Shown here: in pieces, positions 45,292 through 53,977 of the stretch
Numbering within the stretch: position 1 is the first letter of the stretch
Layout: each line of letters starts with the position of its first letter
From: Bacillus sp. FJAT-49736
Lineage (GTDB): Bacteria > Bacillota > Bacilli > Bacillales > Bacillaceae_C
Length of the DNA: 64,000 bases
Assembly: GCF_018343615.1 (NCBI RefSeq)
Contig: NZ_JAGYPI010000002.1
Location: 205,562-269,561 of the forward strand
Direction: 5' to 3'
Notes under the pieces: model-generated
Database searches by the model: none
Told to the model about the DNA's origin: nothing
The model's input: only the letters and a program-made list of their open reading frames with translations
Program-made: the position numbers and the translations under genes

Positions 45292-45603
45292 TTATTTAAG
45301 CTTCGAAATAAGCCCTTTTAATATAAATTTCACATAGGGAATGTTGTTCGATTTACGCTTATTGATTAAGTATAGGTGGTGGATCATTTCAACGATTTCA
45401 TTTCTTTTTAACTCTTCCATTAGCTTCGTAATCACTTCTGCTCGAGTCAGTTCCTTTTTCTCCTGCTGACTTATTCTGATTGTAATGGTCGAAAACGGCT
45501 CTATATGTTGCTGCAATAATTCTTTAATTTGATTATTACTTAATCTAACCTTTGCATAGAAGCCTGGGAAGTCCTCCCAATGGTCTTGCTCAAATTGTAA
45601 CAT
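45292..45603 (-). CDS. Small cytosolic protein of unknown function
   Basis: 103 residues, mixed alpha/beta with charged helix about 55-75 (KKELTRAEVITKLMEELKRNE) and basic C-terminus. No family recognised. AAGGGAGAAATAATTCC precedes ATG 45603. A terminator-like hairpin lies in its leader. Confidence 0.6.
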   Translation of the reverse strand: MLQFEQDHWEDFPGFYAKVRLSNNQIKELLQQHIEPFSTITIRISQQEKKELTRAEVITKLMEELKRNEIVEMIHHLYLINKRKSNNIPYVKFILKGLISKLK

Positions 45604-45645
45604 GGAATTATTTCTCCCTTCTTAGTAAAATTACAAAATAAAAAA

Positions 45646-45673
45646 CCATTTCAACTAACGCGCATTGAAATGG
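45646..45673 (-). terminator. Hairpin with T tract just upstream of the 45292-45603 gene
   Basis: CCATTTCAA / TTGAAATGG stem with TTTTTTATTTTG on the minus strand, only 40 bp before the start codon. Either a terminator for an unseen upstream transcript or a leader attenuator. A second stem (AAAACTG / CAGTTTT, 45686-45711) lies farther upstream. Confidence 0.6.
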
Positions 45674-45964
45674 CCTTATGAAAACAAAACTGAAATGATT
45701 CTTCCAGTTTTAGTAAAGTCCATCAAAAAAACTTTAATTCCTATAATATCTATAAAAATACTACTTCATATAAAGAGAAAACTCGACCCAATTCACCATT
45801 CCTTCACAAAATAAAATAATACAAAATTCGACATAAATTGAATTAATCTAACACAAATCTACAAACTACTGCATTTTAATTCAAAAAGTATGTATTTATT
45901 TGTCGAATGTTTTATATTAAAATCATTACAAAAGACAAAAATGGAGAGGAAAGTATCGATTCCT

Positions 45965-47659
45965 ATGAATGACGTTAAGAAAATATTTGATTTATTTCTT
46001 CACATTTTTAACAGTATGTCCGATATGTTGTTCATCACACAAATAGAAAATAATGATGATTATCGTTATTTGTTTATAAACGAAGCAGCCAGTTCCTTTA
46101 CTGGCCTTACTTCTGATGTATACGGAAAAACGATGAATGAAGTTCTCCCATCTCCAATGTATTCATTCATTAAGGAAAAATACGACGAGGCGATAAAGAA
46201 AAAAAGCCCTCTTCAATATGTTGAAAAATTCGAGATTCCTTCTGAAAAGGAGGCTATCATTGGCACGAACGGTAAAAGATTAATCTACTATGAAACAACT
46301 ATTACACCAGTGTTTGACAGTAGTAATGCATCTACTCACATTCTTGCTATTGTTCGGGATATTACACTCCAAAAGCAAAAGGAAAAAGAGCTTAAAATGG
46401 CAACAGACCATTTCAAGCTACTTTTTAATAGCACGGCCGATGCTATCTTTACCTTTGATGCACAGGAAAATTTCACGAGCGCGAATCTAGCTTTTGAAAA
46501 ATTATTTGGGTGGAAGCAGGAGGAAATCCTAGAAAATCCATCTATCAGCATCATACCCGACATGGGAAAAAAAGAATTAAAAAATATGATCATTCATGCT
46601 CTTAAAACAGGACAAACCATCCCTTCCCACGAGGTTCAACGGCTCACAAAGGATGGACAGATTATTGATGTGCTCGCATCTTATTCTCCGCTTTGTGATC
46701 ATGACGGCAACTGGGATGGTGGCGTTGCTGTCTATAAGGATATAACCGAGCTAAAACAAATTTTTAATGAATTAAAGGAAAGCGAAGAAAAGTATCGGCT
46801 AATTACAGAGCATACATCTGATTTAATAAAGATTATTGATCCAGAAGGAATCGTACTTTATAGCTCACCGTCTCATTTTGAAACACTTGGGATTCGACCT
46901 GAGGACACTTTGAACAAACCCATTTTTATCGGAATGCATCCGGAAAGTAAAGTAGTTTTGAAAAATACTATACAGAAAATACTTCATACAGCTGAACCTG
47001 CCTCATTTATCTATCAAAGACAAAATCAAAATGGGGAGTATTTATGGATGCATACGATTGCTTCACCAATTATGAACGAAAAAAATGAGGTCGACCGGAT
47101 TTTATTTATAGCTCGAAATATAACGGAAAGCAAGAAATACGAGGAAAAGCTAAAGAATGATGCATTATCGGATTTTCTTACTGGACAGCCGAATCGAAGG
47201 CATTTTTTCCATAAATTAACGGAAGAGATGGATAAAGCCTTTCATAGTCAAACTACAATGGCACTTTTGCTTCTTGATATTGATCGATTTAAATGGATAA
47301 ATGATACGATGGGCCATGATACGGGAGACCAGCTGCTCAAAAGCTTTTCTGCTCGGGTAAGACATTGTTTGCGGGATGATGATATTCTTGCCCGTTTAGG
47401 TGGGGATGAATTCGCTATCCTCCTCCCAAATATCCAAGATCAACAGGATGTCATCAAAATAGCCAACAGAATAATCAAATCTTTACAGAAAAACTGGAAA
47501 ATTGAGGACCATATCTTTAAAACCACCTCAAGTATCGGGATTGCATTTTATCCGCCGTATCATCAACATCATAAAGAGCTCCTGAAGCACGCAGACATGG
47601 CACTGTATGCAGCCAAAGAAAAAGGAAGAAATAATTTTCAGATTTATAGTCATATGTAA
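45965..47659 (+). CDS. Diguanylate cyclase with three PAS domains
   Basis: 564 residues, no membrane helix. PAS domains at about 10-130, 140-265 and 270-385 (each with a PAC-like GEYLWMHTIASP or equivalent), then a GGDEF domain about 390-564 with the active-site LGGDEFAIL and an inhibitory I-site RDDD five residues before it. Makes cyclic di-GMP and is feedback-inhibited by it. The frame opens at 45890; ATG 45965 is preferred although its ribosome site (AGAGGAAAG) is about 15 bases away. The ATG at 45941 is an alternative. Confidence 0.88.
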   Translation: MNDVKKIFDLFLHIFNSMSDMLFITQIENNDDYRYLFINEAASSFTGLTSDVYGKTMNEVLPSPMYSFIKEKYDEAIKKKSPLQYVEKFEIPSEKEAIIGTNGKRLIYYETTITPVFDSSNASTHILAIVRDITLQKQKEKELKMATDHFKLLFNSTADAIFTFDAQENFTSANLAFEKLFGWKQEEILENPSISIIPDMGKKELKNMIIHALKTGQTIPSHEVQRLTKDGQIIDVLASYSPLCDHDGNWDGGVAVYKDITELKQIFNELKESEEKYRLITEHTSDLIKIIDPEGIVLYSSPSHFETLGIRPEDTLNKPIFIGMHPESKVVLKNTIQKILHTAEPASFIYQRQNQNGEYLWMHTIASPIMNEKNEVDRILFIARNITESKKYEEKLKNDALSDFLTGQPNRRHFFHKLTEEMDKAFHSQTTMALLLLDIDRFKWINDTMGHDTGDQLLKSFSARVRHCLRDDDILARLGGDEFAILLPNIQDQQDVIKIANRIIKSLQKNWKIEDHIFKTTSSIGIAFYPPYHQHHKELLKHADMALYAAKEKGRNNFQIYSHM

Positions 47660-47772
47660 AAGCTCTTTTCATAAACTTTTTTGCTTTTTCGAACGAAAAA
47701 CTAAGTAATTGCCCGATTTTTGATAATGAAGGAATAAACTTTTTTAAGAAAAGTGTAAAAAATGCTCAAACT

Positions 47773-47803
47773 AAAAAAGCAAGAGATACACTCTTGCTTT
47801 TTT
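47773..47803. terminator. Bidirectional terminator between the cyclase and comFB
   Basis: AAAAAGCAAGAG / CTCTTGCTTTTT stem with T6 on the plus strand and T6 on the minus strand. Serves the two converging genes. Confidence 0.9.
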
Positions 47804-47821
47804 CTATCACATATTATGAAC

Positions 47822-48097
47822 TTAGCTTATTTGGCATCTTCTATTTTGTCCAACTATTTTAGAAGCTTTAATAATCGCACTCAAAATATTCGTTGCCCCT
47901 TGACGATCAGCTGTATAACCGGCACGAATATACGGACTTCTTTCCCGATTAGCGATATAATGCGGAGGCAATTGGTTCAAAGCAATAGCCTGAATATCAT
48001 CTCGGCACCTTTCACATGTACAAGGTAAGTGAAGCTGCTCAATATTTTCATCCAAGACATTTTTCACTATTTCTTCCATTACATTGTAGATAGGCAT
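47822..48097 (-). CDS. comFB: ComFB family protein (late competence protein / cyclic dinucleotide receptor family)
   Basis: 91 residues. ComFB signature: NVMEEIVKNVLDE, CTCERCRDDIQAIALNQLPPHYI and GQGA-like DRQGATNILSAIIKA. The CxxC-type cysteines suggest a zinc site. In B. subtilis comFB lies between comFA and comFC; here it is alone. I recall that ComFB members have lately been described as cyclic di-nucleotide receptors. It converges on a diguanylate cyclase gene. ACGGAGGTAACCG precedes ATG 48097. Confidence 0.88.
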   Translation of the reverse strand: MPIYNVMEEIVKNVLDENIEQLHLPCTCERCRDDIQAIALNQLPPHYIANRERSPYIRAGYTADRQGATNILSAIIKASKIVGQNRRCQIS

Positions 48098-48180
48098 CGG
48101 TTACCTCCGTGGATTACTTGGGTTCCATAGCTTAATATATAAATGTAATTATAGTGTAAGAGATGGAATTTGTATACAAA

Positions 48181-48208
48181 AAATCACCTAGCCCATTGCA
48201 GGTGATTT
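48181..48208 (-). terminator. Terminator of fliT / flagellar operon
   Basis: AAATCACCT / AGGTGATTT with a 10-base loop and TTTTTGTATAC on the minus strand, 16 bp after the fliT stop. Confidence 0.88.
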
Positions 48209-48223
48209 TATTGAAACACTTAC

Positions 48224-48571
48224 TTAATTACGTTTGTCTAGGAAGAATCCGTCCGTTTGCATATTTTCATATGGGTTAATATATCTCTTCATCGACGACT
48301 TTTTCTTCGTTAACCCATTCATATCTTTTTGAATATCTTGTTTTATATTTAATAGTAGACGGTCAAGCTCTTGCTGCTGCACAATTAACTTTTTGCCAAC
48401 TAAAGCTTCCTGTTCCGAAAAAGGAGGCTTAATTAAAGGCAGAAGCTGCTCTCTTTTGGCGAGCAACTCTTGCATACTTTCAATTGTTTTATCGCGGCTG
48501 TCGGATGTTACCTTTTTTAATACAGTAATTAATTCTTCTGTTAATACATAACACGCTTCAACAGCATTCAT
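48224..48571 (-). CDS. fliT: Flagellar chaperone FliT
   Basis: 115-residue helical protein (YVLTEELITVLKK start) in the fliD-fliS-fliT order. It is a chaperone for FliD or export partners. It shares TAATG with fliS, so translation is coupled. Sequence is poorly conserved in this family, and position supports the call. Confidence 0.82.
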   Translation of the reverse strand: MNAVEACYVLTEELITVLKKVTSDSRDKTIESMQELLAKREQLLPLIKPPFSEQEALVGKKLIVQQQELDRLLLNIKQDIQKDMNGLTKKKSSMKRYINPYENMQTDGFFLDKRN

Positions 48572-48975
48572 TATGCTTGTCCGCCTTTACCGCCGTATTG
48601 CTGCTGGCGGTTACGATGGATAACTTCTTTCCAAGTGTCGCGGAATTCTATAACAAGCTCCTCGACTTCATCCAATATAGCAATATTATTTTTTAAATTC
48701 GCTTCAATTAAACGCCTGTTAATATAATCGTATAGAGACATCATTTTCTTGGAAACTTCATAATCCATTTTTAATGTAACCATGAGCTCATGTATAATAT
48801 TTTGTGCCTTTTGAATATTGGTGTTCTTTTCTTGAATATTCTTTTTTTCTATAGCGGTTTTTCCTAGATTTATAAACTTTATGCATCCGTTATATAACAT
48901 TAATGTTAGCTCACCAGGTGCTGCTGTGGTGACGGAATTATTTTGATATGCCTGGTAAGGGTTATTTACTGCCAT
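48571..48975 (-). CDS. fliS: Flagellin export chaperone FliS
   Basis: 134 residues with the family start MAVNNPYQAYQNNSVTTAAPGELTLMLYNGCIKFI and the LIEANLKNN helix. Binds the C-terminus of flagellin and prevents early assembly in the cytosol. AAAAGGAGTG precedes the start. Confidence 0.95.
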   Translation of the reverse strand: MAVNNPYQAYQNNSVTTAAPGELTLMLYNGCIKFINLGKTAIEKKNIQEKNTNIQKAQNIIHELMVTLKMDYEVSKKMMSLYDYINRRLIEANLKNNIAILDEVEELVIEFRDTWKEVIHRNRQQQYGGKGGQA

Positions 48976-48994
48976 AGAGAGTCACTCCTTTTTA

Positions 48995-51070
48995 TTACCT
49001 TCCACTAGAAAACATTTGCTGTACATAAGTTCCTTGACTATTTGCTTGCTGAATTGCTTTTTCCATTGCAGTGAATTGACTATAATATCGGTTTTCTATT
49101 TGGGTAAGACGATTATTAAAATCGAGTATTTGAGTAGCCAAATTATCTAAGCTTTTCCCAATAGAAAATTGTTTATTGGTTGATGTAGCGCTTCCTGCTT
49201 TATCCTTTACTTGATTCATAACTGTAGAAACCGCTTTGGATAATCTTTGAGCAAGTCCTTGGGAAGATGTACTATCGCCAGTTGCAGTAAACATTTTTTC
49301 CACTGAAGAAGGATCATCTGTAAGAGCTTTTTTCAACTTCGCCTCGTCAATTACCAATTTTCCACCGTCTAAAAAGTTCGGAGAAGTAGTAATTCCAATT
49401 TGAGCTAATTGACTATATTTAGAAGAAACGCTTGAATTTTGTATTGGTTGATATAACAAAGTTCTCATTTGGGTTAATGCACTAGATAAAATGGAATCCC
49501 CTTTTAATAATCCGCTCTTTGCTTTCTCTTCCCACTGTTCTTGCTGTTTATCAGAAAGCTGTTCCCGCTGATCATCTGTTAAGGGTTGATAATCTCGATA
49601 GCGTTCTTCTGTGAGCTTTTTATTGATGGTGTCTATTAATGTATTATATTTATCAACAAATGATTTAATATTATTAAATACTGTATCAATATCATTTGAT
49701 ATAGAAAGTGTTACCGGATTTACAGGATTTAGAACTCCTCCACTATTATTAGGGTCGGGAACGTTAAAAACTTGTTTTAATGTATATGTAACACCGTTTA
49801 TTGTAAATGTATTTGAATTTCTTTGCGTTTCAAGCCCATTTATAGTAAAGGTTGCATTAGTTCCACCGATTTCTTGTGAGTTTTCATCAAATTTTAAAAT
49901 GTTTTTCAGAAAAACACTGTTGTCAGTAATAATTTCACTACCATTTGAGGGACCAGATGTATCTGTATTAAAATCACCCGTTTCCGTTCTAGTCATTGTC
50001 ACTTGATCTTTAAATGAATCATAAAACATCGTAACTCCAACTTTTGAATTATTTACCTGATTTATCACATTATTTAAACTGTCAGAACCCCTGAATAAAA
50101 AAGTCTTACTTTGTTGTTGATTGTTTGTAGTAAAAGTTTGAATATTAAATGCTGCATATTTTTCAGTAGAATGGATTTCAAAAGTTGTATCTTCTTCTAA
50201 GGGAGCGGAAAATGTGATTTTCCCAGTATTATCGATCCCCCCTAATATATTGGTATCATCATTTTCATCTATCAGTGCATTTCCACTTAATTTATATACT
50301 GTAGAACCAATTTTTATAGAAACTAATGAATTGCTTCCCAAATTTAATTGCATTTCAGTAGCATCTTTTTTCACTGTTTGCTTAGTAATATTTTCTGTTG
50401 TTGTGTAATCAACCTTAATCACATTGCCTGCAGTTAAATTATTTTTAAAGGTAAGATTTCCTTCACTATCTACAAGTACATTGTTGTCGGTTAGATCTGA
50501 AGCGCCCGAAGTAATGACATCATAACGTTTACCATTTACTTCAATGTTCATATATTTGGGATCTAAATTTAGAGTTTCACCTTTCAAATCTATTTTCGCT
50601 GTATTTGTAGCTTTAGCAGTAATAGATTGTGACTTAACTGAACCTACTTGCCAATCAATTTCTCCTCCAGCAAAATTCTGAGTTTCCAAGCTTTTAGTAA
50701 TATCAATTTTACTTGTTCCAGAAATTGAACCACTATTTATTTTGGTAGCTGCGGTTGCTAGTTTACTAACATTTTGAATTGTAGTAGAGGACAACGATGC
50801 TGAACCTGAAGCTGAAGCTGTAACATAATTGTCATTGGATGATACAACATTTCTTACTCGAAACTGTGTTGAAAGTTTCATATTAAAAAGTGTATTATTT
50901 TGAAAATCCAATAATAGTGAATTCAATGTCCGATAATCATCACGTTGCCATTCTAGAATTTGTTTTTTCTGCTTCATTTTATCCAATGGAACTCTTTCAG
51001 CTGTCATAAGCTGTTTCACCATGGAGTCGATATCCATTCCACTCGCTAGACCAATTATTCTTTGCACCAT
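48995..51070 (-). CDS. fliD: Flagellar filament cap protein FliD (hook-associated protein 2)
   Basis: 691 residues. N-terminal D0/D1 (IIGLASGMDIDSMVKQLMTAERVPLDKMKQKKQ) and C-terminal coiled region (NNRLTQIENRYYSQFTAMEKAIQQANSQGTYVQQMF) are typical. It is nearly 200 residues longer than the 498 of B. subtilis FliD, the extra lying in the variable outer domains (about 100-450). Caps the filament and guides flagellin folding. Confidence 0.95.
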   Translation of the reverse strand: MVQRIIGLASGMDIDSMVKQLMTAERVPLDKMKQKKQILEWQRDDYRTLNSLLLDFQNNTLFNMKLSTQFRVRNVVSSNDNYVTASASGSASLSSTTIQNVSKLATAATKINSGSISGTSKIDITKSLETQNFAGGEIDWQVGSVKSQSITAKATNTAKIDLKGETLNLDPKYMNIEVNGKRYDVITSGASDLTDNNVLVDSEGNLTFKNNLTAGNVIKVDYTTTENITKQTVKKDATEMQLNLGSNSLVSIKIGSTVYKLSGNALIDENDDTNILGGIDNTGKITFSAPLEEDTTFEIHSTEKYAAFNIQTFTTNNQQQSKTFLFRGSDSLNNVINQVNNSKVGVTMFYDSFKDQVTMTRTETGDFNTDTSGPSNGSEIITDNSVFLKNILKFDENSQEIGGTNATFTINGLETQRNSNTFTINGVTYTLKQVFNVPDPNNSGGVLNPVNPVTLSISNDIDTVFNNIKSFVDKYNTLIDTINKKLTEERYRDYQPLTDDQREQLSDKQQEQWEEKAKSGLLKGDSILSSALTQMRTLLYQPIQNSSVSSKYSQLAQIGITTSPNFLDGGKLVIDEAKLKKALTDDPSSVEKMFTATGDSTSSQGLAQRLSKAVSTVMNQVKDKAGSATSTNKQFSIGKSLDNLATQILDFNNRLTQIENRYYSQFTAMEKAIQQANSQGTYVQQMFSSGR

Positions 51071-51085
51071 ATATAAACAACTCCT

Positions 51086-51448
51086 TTATACCTTTTTATC
51101 AACTAATATGCCTAAATGTTTCTCCATCTCGGCATATATATCTAGCATTTTTTTTGATGGAATTTCCTTAATAACTTCTTGCGTTTTATCATCAATAATT
51201 GAAACATAATATTCATTTAATTCATCATGTAATTCAAATTTTAAATGGGTATTTGAAGCTTGGACAAATTCATTCATTCCATCTATAACTTTTTGAAGCT
51301 TTGCTTTCAGAATTGAGTGTTCGTCCTTCTTATCAGGACTTAAATTAATTGGTTCAGATGACTTAACATTGATGGTATCTCCTTGACCAGAATTTGACGG
51401 AATGGTAGCTACTGTAGTTGTTTGTCCCCCAGTGATTCGGTCGATCAT
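51086..51448 (-). CDS. flaG: FlaG-family flagellar protein
   Basis: 120 residues: variable N-terminus, then the FlaG core LKFELHDELNEYYVSIIDDKTQEVIKEIPSKKMLDIYAEM near residues 65-105. The role in filament length is not settled. First gene of flaG-fliD-fliS-fliT; AAAAGGAGCG precedes the start. Confidence 0.92.
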   Translation of the reverse strand: MIDRITGGQTTTVATIPSNSGQGDTINVKSSEPINLSPDKKDEHSILKAKLQKVIDGMNEFVQASNTHLKFELHDELNEYYVSIIDDKTQEVIKEIPSKKMLDIYAEMEKHLGILVDKKV

Positions 51449-51479
51449 TTTTTTCGCTCCTTTTAGTATTCTATTTTTA

Positions 51480-51505
51480 ATATCGGATATAGTTTGGAAA
51501 AGTTA
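51480..51505 (-). promoter_or_regulatory. Sigma-D (flagellar sigma) promoter of flaG-fliD-fliS-fliT
   Basis: Minus strand: TAAC (51502-51505), 14 bases, TCCGATAT (51480-51487), compared with the sigma-D consensus TAAA-N14/15-GCCGATAT. The predicted start lies about 30 bases before flaG. Confidence 0.82.
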
Positions 51506-52008
51506 AGAGGAGAGTCGTTACAATTTTGAGTTTAGGAGGGTAGAGATACAATGCTTACACTCATTCTATTTGTCAGAATAGCAAATACGATTCATAATAG
51601 TAAATTTTTAAAAAAGAAATTTTTTATTTACTATCTAGGTAATACAATAAAAACATGAATGTTTGAATACCAGTATCGATTTCTCTATTAACTATAAGGA
51701 AATCGTTTTTTTATAATGATTAATCGATAATCTTACCCTCATCAATGGACTAAAATAATTTTATCCAAATTACTAAACTCAAATTGTTCTAACACTATAC
51801 TATGCGATTGTAATTGCATTGTGGGCATAGAGGGTCATTCTCTTTTTTAAATTTATTAAAAAAATCTACGTCGTTCTATGTAGAATATCTGCTTATAGAC
51901 GTACACTAATGGATTAATAATTCAATTTACTAATATAGGTGAGGCAACAGATTTTTTAGTGTATTAGTGAATGAAAAAAGAAATAACATGGTTATATTTT
52001 ATTTTTAT
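51506..52008. other. AT-rich boundary between flagellar operon and glycan island
   Basis: About 500 bases with no gene. hag (flagellin) would be expected near flaG in Bacillus but is not here. Contains an orphan plus-strand terminator-like hairpin (51677-51712). Confidence 0.5.
51677..51712 (+). terminator. Orphan plus-strand terminator-like hairpin
   Basis: CGATTTC / GAAATCG stem followed by TTTTTTT on the plus strand, with no plus-strand gene near. May end a small RNA from this gap, or be a relic. Confidence 0.5.
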
Positions 52009-52998
52009 TTAGTTTTTTGATTTTAATAGTTTTTGCCACCAATCTTTGTTACGAAGATACCACTGAATTGTCTGAGCAATTCCCATTTCAAAAGTGTAGG
52101 ATGGCTGCCAGCCTAAATTTTTTATTTTTGTAGCATCTATAGCATATCGCTTATCATGTCCAAGACGATCATCAACAAATTCTATCAAGTTTTCTGATCT
52201 TCCTAGAGCGTTAATAATAGAATTTACAACTTGTATATTTGTTCTTTCATTGTGACTTCCAATATTATATACCTCACCAATTATTCCAGTATGCAATACT
52301 ATATCGATTGCTACACAATGATCCTCCACATGTAACCAATCACGGATGTTTCCACCATTTCCATAGACTGGAACCTTTTGATTGTTCAAAACTCGTGATA
52401 TTGTTAACGGGATTAATTTCTCTGGAAATTGATATGGACCGTAATTGTTTGAACAACGGGTAATATTAACTGGTAGGCCATAAGTTTCGTAATATGAGCG
52501 TACTAATAAATCTGAAGAAGCTTTACTTGCACTGTAGGGACTATTGGGTAGTAAAGCATTTTCTTCTGTAAATAAAGTCAAAGGATCAAAATCCAATTCA
52601 CCATACACTTCATCTGTTGAAATATGAATGAATTTTTCAACTCCTACTTTTCTTGATGCATCCAACAGCACCTGTGTTCCTAATACATTTGTTCGCACAA
52701 ATATTTCTGGATCAGTAATTGAGCGATCGACATGACTTTCGGCAGCAAAATGAATAACATAGTCAAATTGTTCTGCCTCGAAGAGAGGAATAATTTTTAT
52801 TCTATCTGCAATATCTGCTTTAATAAAGTGGTAATTTTCAAGCGATTCTATTGAAGCGTGCTTTGATAAATCCCCAGCATACGTTAATAAATCCAAATTA
52901 TAAATATCGTAATTAGGATATTTTTTTAACATATATTGAATAAAATTACTTCCAATAAATCCAGCTCCACCTGTCACTAGTACTTTTTTATTACTCAA
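52009..52998 (-). CDS. rfbB: dTDP-glucose 4,6-dehydratase (RfbB/RmlB)
   Basis: 329-residue short-chain dehydrogenase. NAD-binding TGGAGFIGSNF near the start, catalytic STDEVYG (Asp, Glu), YSASK (Tyr, Lys) and NNYGPYQFPEKLIPL. Converts dTDP-glucose to dTDP-4-keto-6-deoxyglucose. TTG 52998 follows GAGGTGAAAATAA. Works after rfbA; the keto sugar can feed the adjacent aminotransferase. Confidence 0.95.
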   Translation of the reverse strand: MSNKKVLVTGGAGFIGSNFIQYMLKKYPNYDIYNLDLLTYAGDLSKHASIESLENYHFIKADIADRIKIIPLFEAEQFDYVIHFAAESHVDRSITDPEIFVRTNVLGTQVLLDASRKVGVEKFIHISTDEVYGELDFDPLTLFTEENALLPNSPYSASKASSDLLVRSYYETYGLPVNITRCSNNYGPYQFPEKLIPLTISRVLNNQKVPVYGNGGNIRDWLHVEDHCVAIDIVLHTGIIGEVYNIGSHNERTNIQVVNSIINALGRSENLIEFVDDRLGHDKRYAIDATKIKNLGWQPSYTFEMGIAQTIQWYLRNKDWWQKLLKSKN

Positions 52999-53049
52999 TT
53001 ATTTTCACCTCAATAACATTGATCCTACAATTTTTTCACCATTTTTATT

Positions 53050-53943
53050 CTAGACCGTTGATAATACTTTATTTTCAACTGAATTTAATAGTTCTACTAA
53101 ATAACGACCGTAATCTGTTTTCATCAGTGGTAAAGCAAGATCAAGCAGCTGTTCTCCTGAAATGTATCCTTTTCTGAATGCAATTTCCTCAATACATGCT
53201 ACATATAAACCTTGACGCTTTTGAATAGCTTCAACAAAATTAGATGCTTGAAGTAAGGATTCATGTGTACCAGTATCTAGCCAAGCTAATCCACGTCCTG
53301 TAAGTTCTACTTTTAATTCTCCCCGTTTAAGGTACTCCTCGATAATAGATGTGATTTCTAGTTCTCCTCGTTTTGAGGGCATTACTTTCTTTGCAATTTC
53401 AACTACTTGATTATCAAAAAAATACAAACCTGGTACAGCATAAGATGATTTCGGAAATTTTGGTTTTTCCTCAATAGAAATTGCATTCATATTTTCATCG
53501 ACTTCTACTACGCCATAAGCACTTGGATCTTTTACAAAACATCCAAATATTATTCCTCCATTAGTTAACGCAGAAGCCCTTTTTAAGCGATTTCCAAAAC
53601 TTGATCCATAAAAGATGTTGTCACCTAATACAAGAGATACTGTAGAATCACCAATAAATTCTTCAGCAATAATAAACGCTTCTGCAAGACCGTTTGGTTG
53701 CTCCTGTATAGCATACTCGAATTTCATACCTAATTTGCTACCATCACCAAGAAGTTCCTTAAACCCATTTATATCTCTAAATGTAGAAATGATTAAGATT
53801 TCTCTAATTCCTGCTAACATCAATACAGAAAGAGGGTAGTATATCATTGGTTTGTCATATACTGGTAGCATTTGCTTAGATATCGCTGTAGTTAATGGAT
53901 AAAGACGAGTGCCGGAGCCACCTGCTAAGATAATTCCTTTCAT
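53050..53943 (-). CDS. rfbA: Glucose-1-phosphate thymidylyltransferase (RfbA/RmlA)
   Basis: 297 residues with [42 protein letters not shown], the nucleotidyltransferase loop and uridylyl/thymidylyl binding region, and LGDNIFYG. Makes dTDP-glucose. Second in the dTDP-sugar set; AGGTGATCTTTA precedes ATG. Confidence 0.95.
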   Translation of the reverse strand: MKGIILAGGSGTRLYPLTTAISKQMLPVYDKPMIYYPLSVLMLAGIREILIISTFRDINGFKELLGDGSKLGMKFEYAIQEQPNGLAEAFIIAEEFIGDSTVSLVLGDNIFYGSSFGNRLKRASALTNGGIIFGCFVKDPSAYGVVEVDENMNAISIEEKPKFPKSSYAVPGLYFFDNQVVEIAKKVMPSKRGELEITSIIEEYLKRGELKVELTGRGLAWLDTGTHESLLQASNFVEAIQKRQGLYVACIEEIAFRKGYISGEQLLDLALPLMKTDYGRYLVELLNSVENKVLSTV

Positions 53944-53977
53944 TAAAGATCACCTATTTTTTGAGTTATTTCTTATA

